DNA of 5,746 nucleotides from an uncultured Ruminococcus sp. (lineage in GTDB: Bacteria; Bacillota; Clostridia; Oscillospirales; CAG-272): assembly GCA_902783705.1 (NCBI GenBank), contig CACZSA010000055.1, positions 1-5,746 of the forward strand, given 5' to 3'. Every line of letters begins with the position of its first letter. Within the stretch, counting starts at the first letter, position 1. Made by a program: the position numbers and the translations under genes. The notes under the pieces were generated by a model that worked only from the letters and a program-made list of their open reading frames with translations, was not told where the DNA came from and did not search any database. This document shows positions 1 through 4,624 of the stretch, in pieces.

Positions 1-80
1 CCGCGAGCTTGCCGAAGGTGAGCTCGCCTCAAGCCCGCGGGGGCTCCCCGCCCGCAAGCGTCCGCACGCAAGCAAAATAG
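1..80 (+). repeat. Truncated third copy of the modular hairpin repeat (copy C)
   Basis: This stretch is nearly identical to the reverse complement of 4094-4163, with only a handful of mismatches over about 70 bp. It holds a hairpin of GCGAGCT (3-9) and AGCTCGC (21-27) around an 11-nt loop, then a second hairpin GCGGGG/CCCCGC (37-42 and 46-51). After these comes an 18-mer related to CCGCAAGCGTCAGCGCGC (52-69, two differences). The first hairpin also occurs at 2970-2994 and 4136-4160. The copy has the same orientation as copy A (2490-3105) and is cut by the window edge, so its full length is unknown. It lies past the namZ terminator and looks noncoding. Confidence 0.8.
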
Positions 81-87
81 AATAACA

Positions 88-127
88 AAAAGCGCATCGC
101 CATGCATTTTCTCCGCGATGCGCTTTT
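88..127 (-). terminator. Intrinsic terminator after namZ
   Basis: A perfect 13-bp stem (88-100 paired with 115-127, AAAAGCGCATCGC) encloses a 14-nt loop. It starts 5 nt after the namZ stop codon. Read on the minus strand, the stem ends in GCGCTTTTT and is followed by a T-rich stretch (GTTATTCTATTTTG), as in a Rho-independent terminator. The A-run on the other side would also allow it to work on the plus strand. It marks the end of the salvage transcript. Confidence 0.92.
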
Positions 128-132
128 CTCTT

Positions 133-1278
133 TTATTCGTACAGCCTGTGCCGCAAAATCCCTTCGCGATACGCCGCGAGCGCCTCCGACGCCTCCGCCT
201 CCGCGAGATACCCCGCGGGATCAAACCCCTCCCGCAGGATCTCATCCGACCCGAAGAGGTTGAAGAGGAATTTCCTGTGCGCGAAGACGTCCGGATGCAG
301 CCGCCGGATCAGCGTCAGCGCCCATACCCCCGCGTCGAACGGCTTGTAGGCCCGCCGGTCCGTCACGTGGATCCGGATCCCCCGGCACAGCTCGCCCGCG
401 TACTTCGAGAACGTCGGCGTGAAGAACGTCTCCCGGAAGACGCACCCCGGCAGGTCCAGCGAACGGAGCTCCCCGAGCAGGGACCGCGAATCCAGCCACG
501 GCGCGCCGAACAGCTCAAACGGCTTCGTCGTCCCGCGCCCCTCCGAGACGTTCGTCCCCTCGAAGAGACAGGTCCCGACGTAGATCAGCGCGCAGTCCGG
601 CGAGGGCAGATTCGGCGACGGATTCACGAGCGGCAGATCCCCTTCGTCGAAAAACATCGAGGACGAGACACCCCGGCACGGGACCACCGTCAGATCGCAT
701 CCGATCCCCTCCGCCTCGTTCAGATATGCCGCCAGCTCGCCGATCGTCGCTCCCGTCCGCGCGGGGATCGGGAAACGCCCCACCCCGGACGCGAACCGGC
801 GGTCGAGGAGGTTCCCCTGCGCCTCGCATCCGATGAACGGCGGGCGGTCGAGGACCCAGACCGGAACGCCCTTCGCCGCGCAGACCGCCATGCAGTCCGT
901 GAGCGTGTACTGATAGGTGTAATACCGCGACCCGATGTCCTGAATGTCGAAGAGGAGGCACCCGAGCGCGCCGATCCGCTCCTCCGCCGCGGCCTTTCCC
1001 GGGCCGTAGAGCGAATAGACCGGAAGCCCCGTCGCGCCGTCCGCGTATTCGTCGACCGCCGCCCCGGCCTGCATCTCCCCGCGGACGCCGTGCTCGGGCG
1101 AGAACAGCGCGGCGAGGGGGACTCTGCCGGAGAGCTTCTCGTACACCGGATCGCCCGCTTTCGTGATCCCCGTCGGATTCGTCACCATCCCGACGGACGG
1201 GTACGCCGCGAGTTTTGAGAGCAGGTCCGGCGAGGCAAGCAGCACGTCCGCGCCCGCGAAAATCTCTCGCTTTACCAT
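133..1278 (-). CDS. namZ: NamZ-type exo-beta-N-acetylmuramidase (DUF1343)
   Basis: This 381-residue protein belongs to the NamZ/DUF1343 family (glycoside hydrolase family 171, founding member B. subtilis YbbC), which removes MurNAc from the non-reducing end of peptidoglycan fragments. Family hallmarks visible are VTNPTG (32-37), FSPEHGVRGE (59-68), QDIGSRYYTYQYTL (113-126), VLDRPPFIG (142-150), the stretch PSPNLPSPD to GTCLFEGTN (220-243) and SEGRGTTKPFE (245-255). The Glu of PEHG is, as I recall, the proposed catalytic candidate. Length is near the family norm minus a leader: the N-terminus (MVKREIFAGADVLL) is not a signal peptide, so the enzyme looks cytoplasmic, whereas Bacillus NamZ is secreted. 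The start is set by AAGGAG 5 nt upstream and by a 7-nt overlap with the upstream serine hydrolase gene. It is the last gene before the 88-127 terminator. Confidence 0.95.
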   Translation of the reverse strand: MVKREIFAGADVLLASPDLLSKLAAYPSVGMVTNPTGITKAGDPVYEKLSGRVPLAALFSPEHGVRGEMQAGAAVDEYADGATGLPVYSLYGPGKAAAEERIGALGCLLFDIQDIGSRYYTYQYTLTDCMAVCAAKGVPVWVLDRPPFIGCEAQGNLLDRRFASGVGRFPIPARTGATIGELAAYLNEAEGIGCDLTVVPCRGVSSSMFFDEGDLPLVNPSPNLPSPDCALIYVGTCLFEGTNVSEGRGTTKPFELFGAPWLDSRSLLGELRSLDLPGCVFRETFFTPTFSKYAGELCRGIRIHVTDRRAYKPFDAGVWALTLIRRLHPDVFAHRKFLFNLFGSDEILREGFDPAGYLAEAEASEALAAYREGILRHRLYE

Positions 1279-2426
1279 GTCTTCTCCTTCCAGCTCGTGT
1301 CAAACCCCAGCGCGCGGTCGGCTTCGGTCAGGCAGACGTTGTGGAAGATCCTGCGGTCGCGGAAGAACGGCCCCCGGTTGTCGCGTCCGTAGTGGACGGA
1401 GTTGGTCAGAAGGATCATCGTCGTCCCGGTCGCCGCGTCGCAGTAGATCGACGTCCCGGTGTAGCCGTTGTGTCCGTAAGAGCCGGGGGAGGTGAATTCG
1501 CCCGATGCCGAGAGGTCGTAGCAGTGCAGGGAGAATCCGAGCCCGCGGTCCTCGGCGAGCCCGGGCGTCCAGTTGTGGACCGCCATCTCGAACGTGCGGC
1601 GGTTCAGGAAGCGCTTGCCGCCGATCGTGCCGCGCCCGGAGAGCATCATCGCGAAGCGGATCATGTCGTCGAGGGTCGCGAAGACGCCCGCGTTGCCGGA
1701 GACGCCGCCGAGGAAGTGCGCGTTTTCGTCGTGGACGTGTCCCGCGATGTAATACCCCGTGTGCGCCGAGAGCTCGGTCGCCGCGACGTCGCCGTCAAAT
1801 CCGGGACGCTCCGACGGATTGTAACACGCCGAGGTCATCCCGAGGGGCGTGAAGACGAGCTCGTCGGCGAGGCGGTCGAGGGTGGTTCCCGCGATGCGCT
1901 CGAGGATCTTCTGCAAGAGGATGTACCCCATGCAGCTGTACCGCACCTGCTCGCCCGGCCCCCCGAGCGGATCGGAATGCAGGATCGTGAAGAGCGCGTC
2001 GTCCGGCGATTCGCAGACATTGTAGAGCGGGATGTGCGGCGAGAGGCCGGAGGTGTGCGTCATCAGATGGCGCATCTCGACGTTCGGGTAGTTGCCCACG
2101 TCGTCGAGGAACCGCCAGAGCGAATCGTAGGGCGAGAACGCGCCGTCCTCCATCAGGCGCAGGGCGACCATGGTGGTCGAGACGAGCTTGGAGACGGACG
2201 CGAGGTCATAGAGCGTCGAGAAGGTGACGGGCTTCGGATCGGGATGCTCGAGGACCGTGCCGCTGTAATCCTGCCGGTTGCCCGCGCAGAAGCGGAGGAG
2301 GACGCGATCCCCGTTGACGACGGCGACGGACGCGCAGGAATACTGCGAACCGACGCGCTCCACGACGCGCTGAACGGTCTTCTCAAACGCGTCCGCCGTG
2401 GGAAGGGGAGAGGTGAGAAAGGTCAT
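1272..2426 (-). CDS. Beta-lactamase-fold serine hydrolase, YbbE/AmiE-like
   Basis: This 384-residue protein has the class C beta-lactamase/penicillin-binding fold. The nucleophile motif is S77-V-S-K80 (in DLASVSK), followed by LMTHTSGL (121-128). The second motif is Y163-S-C165 where beta-lactamases have Y-x-N, and the third is H319-N-G321 in place of KTG. VHDENAHFLGG (231-241) is typical of the YbbE-like subgroup. B. subtilis YbbE (AmiE), encoded beside NamZ and MurQ, is a MurNAc-L-alanine amidase, so the likely job here is removing peptide from MurNAc. That is inference from context: carboxypeptidase, esterase or another amidase are alternatives. No signal peptide or membrane segment is seen, so it looks cytoplasmic. 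The start has AAAGGAG (2444-2438) 11 nt upstream, a slightly long spacing. It is the first gene of a tight pair with namZ; a heptad repeat abuts its leader. Confidence 0.93.
   Translation of the reverse strand: MTFLTSPLPTADAFEKTVQRVVERVGSQYSCASVAVVNGDRVLLRFCAGNRQDYSGTVLEHPDPKPVTFSTLYDLASVSKLVSTTMVALRLMEDGAFSPYDSLWRFLDDVGNYPNVEMRHLMTHTSGLSPHIPLYNVCESPDDALFTILHSDPLGGPGEQVRYSCMGYILLQKILERIAGTTLDRLADELVFTPLGMTSACYNPSERPGFDGDVAATELSAHTGYYIAGHVHDENAHFLGGVSGNAGVFATLDDMIRFAMMLSGRGTIGGKRFLNRRTFEMAVHNWTPGLAEDRGLGFSLHCYDLSASGEFTSPGSYGHNGYTGTSIYCDAATGTTMILLTNSVHYGRDNRGPFFRDRRIFHNVCLTEADRALGFDTSWKEKTW
1279..1291 (-). promoter_or_regulatory. Strong ribosome binding site of namZ inside the upstream gene
   Basis: On the minus strand GGAAGGAGAAGAC directly precedes the namZ ATG, with AAGGAG at 1289-1284 and a 5-nt spacer. 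The site lies within the last codons of the serine hydrolase, whose TAA overlaps the start as ATGGTAA. This fixes the namZ start and suggests translational coupling of the two proteins. Confidence 0.85.
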
Positions 2427-2447
2427 GATGAAGCGGGCTCCTTTCGA

Positions 2448-2489
2448 GAATTATGAATTACGAATTAAGAATTAAGAATTATGAATTAC
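2448..2489. repeat. Six-unit heptad repeat GAATTAN
   Basis: Six uninterrupted 7-bp units occur: GAATTAT, GAATTAC, GAATTAA, GAATTAA, GAATTAT, GAATTAC. The array ends 3 nt from the Shine-Dalgarno sequence of the serine hydrolase, so it lies in its promoter or 5' leader. It is much more AT-rich than its surroundings. Similar short heptad arrays are known from cyanobacteria and other bacteria. The last base of each unit is the only variable one. CATAAT on the minus strand occurs twice in it, but neither copy has a convincing -35 box. Confidence 0.9.
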
Positions 2490-2694
2490 AAGGCCGGACA
2501 TAAACGCATTGCACCTTCATTGAGTGGAGGTCTGACACGGATCGCTGTATCTCCGGCGTTGAGCGTATCCCAACACTTTCAGCTTGCCTAACCGGGAACG
2601 GCCCATGTAATCCTGTTATGACACCGTTTAGCCCCCATTGTACAACGCTTCCGAATGATACATGAGGTTGAACCTGAGGGGGTAGAGGTGGTTT

Positions 2695-2730
2695 CCAAAG
2701 GAGGGGGAGGTGCTCCTCCCTCTCCTTTGG
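2695..2730. repeat. 16-bp stem hairpin, first cassette unique to copy A
   Basis: CCAAAGGAGGGGGAGG (2695-2710) pairs with CCTCCCTCTCCTTTGG (2715-2730) over 16 bp around a TGCT loop, with one G-T wobble. No T-run follows on either strand, so it is not a standard terminator. In copy B the equivalent position (about 4351) has no such structure. Confidence 0.9.
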
Positions 2731-2741
2731 GAGCGGTGATT

Positions 2742-2772
2742 CACAAGAGGCCGGCTCCGGAGGCCTCTTGTG
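2742..2772. repeat. 11-bp perfect hairpin, second cassette in copy A
   Basis: CACAAGAGGCC (2742-2752) pairs perfectly with GGCCTCTTGTG (2762-2772) around the 9-nt loop GGCTCCGGA. Copy B keeps only one arm (ACAAGAGG at 4344-4351). The other arm and the neighbouring 16-bp hairpin are missing together, a difference of about 80 nt. Confidence 0.9.
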
Positions 2773-2789
2773 CGCCCGCCGCGCAGGCG

Positions 2790-2815
2790 AAAAAAGCGTC
2801 GGATCTGCAAGATCC
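2790..2815 (-). terminator. Possible intrinsic terminator downstream of murQ
   Basis: On the minus strand GGATCT and AGATCC (2815-2810 and 2806-2801) form a 6-bp stem with a 3-nt loop. Five bases later comes a run of six T (2795-2790). It lies about 300 nt past the murQ stop and could end the murQ transcript inside the repeat. The stem is short and not next to the T-run, so strength is doubtful. The equivalent place in copy B (4301-4324) has a different stem sequence with the same architecture. Confidence 0.45.
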
Positions 2816-2856
2816 ATCATCCGCAAGCGTCAGCGCGCAAGCGATAGAAGGGGTAC

Positions 2857-2898
2857 GGATTGCCACGTCAGGACCTGAAGGTCCTTCCTCGCAATGAC
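2857..2898. repeat. REP-like palindrome
   Basis: GGATTGCCACG at one end and TCGCAATGAC at the other bracket an inner perfect stem AGGACCT (2870-2876) and AGGTCCT (2879-2885). ATTGC/GCAAT (2859-2863 and 2891-2895) form an outer stem. Dispersed palindromes with these outer words (GGATTGCC ... CGCAATGAC) are seen in many unrelated bacterial genomes. Copy B keeps GGCAATCCG and GTGTCA but lacks the inner stem. Confidence 0.75.
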
Positions 2899-2978
2899 AC
2901 ATACTGTGCAGCGTATGACATGGATGTTTTCTTTGAAACGTTCGAGAGGATACCCGAACCGCCTCTTCCGCGAGCTTG

Positions 2979-3101
2979 CCGAAGGTGAGCTCGCCATCTG
3001 TCTCCGGGCACTGCCCGGGCCGAAGGTGAGCTCGCCATCTGTCTCCGGGCACTGCCCGGGCCGAAGGTGAGCTCGCCTTTTGTCTCCGAGCACCGCCCGG
3101 C
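2979..3101. repeat. 41-bp tandem repeat, three units
   Basis: Units are 2979-3019, 3020-3060 and 3061-3101. The first two are identical and the third differs at about five positions. Each unit carries the word GAAGGTGAGCTCGCC and a hairpin CCGGGC-ACT-GCCCGG (CCGAGC-ACC-GCCCGG in the third). The array ends 13 nt beyond the murQ stop, so it forms the immediate 3' end of any murQ transcript. No T-run follows the stems, so they are not clear terminators. Copies B and C have no such array next to the same core word. Confidence 0.92.
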
Positions 3102-3114
3102 TCGTCCGCGGCAG

Positions 3115-4035
3115 TTAGTGCGTGCGGCCGGCTTCAATCGCCTGCGCGACGCGCCCGCCCGCGCCCGCGAGCAGAACGTCCGCCGCCTCCTTCGTTACCC
3201 CGCAGATCCCCATCACGAGGGCGCACTTGACCTCCTGTCCGGCGGCTTCGAGCAGGCGGGACGCCTCCTCCTCGCCGCATCCGACGCCCGTTTCGATGAT
3301 CCGCAGGGCGCGGGCGACGAGCTTTTCGTTCGTGGCCCGGACGTCGACCATGAGGTTCCCCCACGTCTTGCCGGAGAGGACGAACGCCGTCGTCGAGATC
3401 ATGTTGAGGAGCATTTTCGTCGCGGTCCCCGCTTTCATGCGGGTCGACCCGGCGATGACCTCGGGCCCGGTGACGGCTTCGGCTGCCATGCCGGGGGAGG
3501 CGAGGGCGGAGATCGCGGCGCAGGGCGTGCAGGCGACCGATCCCACGCGGCAGCCGCAGTCCCGTGCGTACCGCAGTCCGCCGAGGACGTAAGGCGTGCG
3601 CCCCGAGGCGGCGATCCCGACGACCGTATCGTCCGGGGTGAGGGAGAGATCGGCGAGCTCCGCCGCGGCGAGGGTGAGGGAATCCTCGGCCCCTTCGACG
3701 GCGCGGAACATGGCCTCGAGGCCGCCCGCGAGCAGTCCGATGACGACGCCGTCGGGAACGCCGAAGGTGGGACGGCATTCGACGGCATCGAGGACGCCGA
3801 GACGACCGGACGTACCCGCGCCGAGGTAGATGAGGCGTCCGCCCGCGGCAAACGAGGCGGCGGCGGACTCGGCGATCTTCGCGGCGGCGGGGAGGGCGGC
3901 GGTCACGGCATCGGCGACGGAGCGGTCAGCGGAATGGATGAGGGAGACGATCCGATCCGCCGGGAGGGTGTCGATATTGCGCGTGGAGGGGTTGACGCGC
4001 TCGGTTTCGAGCGAAGAAAAGTTTTCGGAGGGCAT
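3115..4035 (-). CDS. murQ: N-acetylmuramic acid 6-phosphate etherase MurQ
   Basis: MurQ cleaves the lactyl ether of MurNAc-6-phosphate, giving GlcNAc-6-phosphate and D-lactate, in cytoplasmic muropeptide recycling. The 306-residue length is standard for the family. A SIS-domain sugar-phosphate pocket is visible: GAGTSGRLGVLDA (72-84), AASGRTPYVLGGL (142-154) and AGSTRMKAGTATK (195-207). The likely catalytic pair is E86 (DAVECRPTFG) and E117 (GAEDS), spaced 31 residues apart like Glu83 and Glu114 of the E. coli enzyme. The N-terminal LETERVNPSTRNID is also typical. The start follows a weak AGG about 11 nt upstream, and an AT-rich leader lies behind it. The gene stands alone between two inverted copies of a hairpin repeat; its pathway partners, the serine hydrolase and namZ, follow after 688 bp on the same strand. 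Confidence 0.97.
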   Translation of the reverse strand: MPSENFSSLETERVNPSTRNIDTLPADRIVSLIHSADRSVADAVTAALPAAAKIAESAAASFAAGGRLIYLGAGTSGRLGVLDAVECRPTFGVPDGVVIGLLAGGLEAMFRAVEGAEDSLTLAAAELADLSLTPDDTVVGIAASGRTPYVLGGLRYARDCGCRVGSVACTPCAAISALASPGMAAEAVTGPEVIAGSTRMKAGTATKMLLNMISTTAFVLSGKTWGNLMVDVRATNEKLVARALRIIETGVGCGEEEASRLLEAAGQEVKCALVMGICGVTKEAADVLLAGAGGRVAQAIEAGRTH

Positions 4036-4092
4036 ACGAATGGACCTGCTTTTTAAAAAATCTTTGTGAAATACGATTTATATACTTATATC
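4036..4092 (-). promoter_or_regulatory. AT-rich leader and possible promoter of murQ
   Basis: Between the repeat and the murQ ATG lies a short AT-rich stretch unlike the GC-rich surroundings. On the minus strand it holds TATAAG (4090-4085) and TATAAA (4082-4077), either of which could be a -10 box. I see no good -35 match at the normal spacing, which would fall inside repeat copy B. A weak Shine-Dalgarno (AGCAGG) precedes the start. Confidence 0.35.
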
Positions 4093-4093
4093 T

Positions 4094-4553
4094 GCGCGCT
4101 GACGCTTGCGGGCGGGGAGCCCCCGCGGGCAGGAGGCGAGCTCACCTTCGGCAAGCTCGCGGAGCGATCATATCGTGTAGTTTCTCTGTCTCAAACGATA
4201 CAAGCACATTTGATTTCAGCATGCCGCATAAACGAGTGTCAGATGCGCCGGCAATCCGTCCCCACTTCTATCGCTTGCGCGCTGACGCTTGCGGATTTGG
4301 GATCGACCAAGTCGATCGTTTTTTCACCTGCGCGGCTGGCGGACAAGAGGAACCTCAGGTCTAACCTCATGTATGATTCGGAAGCGTTGTTCAATTTCGG
4401 CTAAACTTTGTCATTTCAGGATTACAGGGGCCGTTCCCAGATAGTTAAGCTGTAAGTTTTGAAATACGCTCAACGCCGAGGATGCAGTTTTTGCGTGTCA
4501 GACCATTACTCAATGAAGGTGCTGTGCGTTTGTGCCCGGCCCTGTAATTCCAT
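4094..4553 (-). repeat. Modular hairpin repeat, short copy (copy B)
   Basis: This copy fills most of the 589-bp spacer between the ABC-F gene and murQ and is inverted relative to copies A and C. On the plus strand it has the 18-mer GCGCGCTGACGCTTGCGG (4094-4111), the hairpin GCGGGG/CCCCGC (4112-4126), the GCGAGCT hairpin (4136-4160), a poorly conserved stretch, a second exact copy of the 18-mer (4277-4294), a small hairpin with T6 (4301-4324), then the conserved module (4354-4553). It lacks the two large hairpins, the inner palindrome stem and the 41-bp array of copy A. Two open frames here (4066-4404 and 4459-4707) lack any recognisable protein and are broken at different places from those in copy A. 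Confidence 0.85.
4301..4324 (+). terminator. Terminator-like hairpin in repeat copy B
   Basis: GATCGAC (4301-4307) and GTCGATC (4311-4317) form a perfect 7-bp stem with a CAA loop, followed after one base by six T (4319-4324). The form is that of a plus-strand intrinsic terminator, although no plus-strand gene precedes it. It is the positional equivalent of the hairpin at 2790-2815 in copy A, with other stem bases. It might block antisense transcription, or be a structural part of the repeat. Confidence 0.5.
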
Positions 4554-4574
4554 GAAATCCGTGAAACGGATTTC
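4554..4574. other. 9-bp hairpin downstream of the ABC-F gene
   Basis: GAAATCCGT (4554-4562) pairs perfectly with ACGGATTTC (4566-4574) around a 3-nt loop. It lies 50 nt past the ABC-F stop at the outer edge of repeat copy B. No T-run follows on the minus strand, so it would be a poor intrinsic terminator; I see no better one for the ABC-F gene. Confidence 0.7.
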
Positions 4575-4581
4575 TACCGAA

Positions 4582-4609
4582 CTTCTTACCTATTCCTTCT
4601 TACTTATTC
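4582..4609. repeat. 14-bp tandem duplication
   Basis: CTTCTTACCTATTC (4582-4595) is followed directly by CTTCTTACTTATTC (4596-4609), with one mismatch, and by a partial third unit (CTTC). It is pyrimidine-rich on the plus strand and sits just beyond the ABC-F stop codon. No function is evident. Confidence 0.8.
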
Positions 4610-4624
4610 CTTCATCCGCGCCAT

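Larger units (their letters stand above)
2490..3105 (+). repeat. Modular hairpin repeat, long copy (copy A)
   Basis: Most of the 688-bp spacer between murQ and the serine hydrolase is one composite repeat; its inverted partner is copy B (4094-4553). Order on the plus strand: a conserved module of about 190-200 bp (2487-2679, about 80% identical to the reverse complement of 4354-4553); two large hairpins (2695-2772) absent from B; a small hairpin with an A/T run (2790-2815); the 18-mer CCGCAAGCGTCAGCGCGC (2821-2838); a REP-like palindrome (2857-2898); a weakly conserved stretch; the GCGAGCT hairpin (2970-2994); and a 41-bp tandem array (2979-3101). Open frames here are short, on both strands, and differ between copies, so I read it as noncoding. 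No transposase is present. The ends are approximate. Confidence 0.85.

Noticed and set aside
118..1218. Long plus-strand open frame of 366 codons opposite namZ
   Set aside because: Arg/Pro/Glu-rich translation without any family signature, fully antisense to a clear NamZ gene; a by-product of high GC at third codon positions.
1215..2456. Plus-strand open frame of 413 codons opposite the serine hydrolase
   Set aside because: Antisense shadow of a gene with all its motifs in place; composition is biased and no domain is recognisable.
2979..3101. CRISPR array
   Set aside because: Units are head-to-tail 41-bp repeats without unique spacers, and no cas gene is near.
2479..3137. Several overlapping open frames of 60-115 codons in the spacer between murQ and the hydrolase
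   Set aside because: They overlap each other on both strands, run through hairpins and the 41-bp array, and have no recognisable product.
3067..4056. Plus-strand open frame of 329 codons opposite murQ
   Set aside because: Gly/Arg/Asp-rich low-complexity translation, antisense to an intact MurQ.
2487..4553. Composite transposon carrying murQ
   Set aside because: The inverted copies contain no transposase frame, their outer ends show no clean terminal inverted repeats, and I see no target-site duplication.
4554..4574. Intrinsic terminator for the ABC-F gene
   Set aside because: The stem is perfect, but no T-run follows on the minus strand, so it is listed only as a hairpin.
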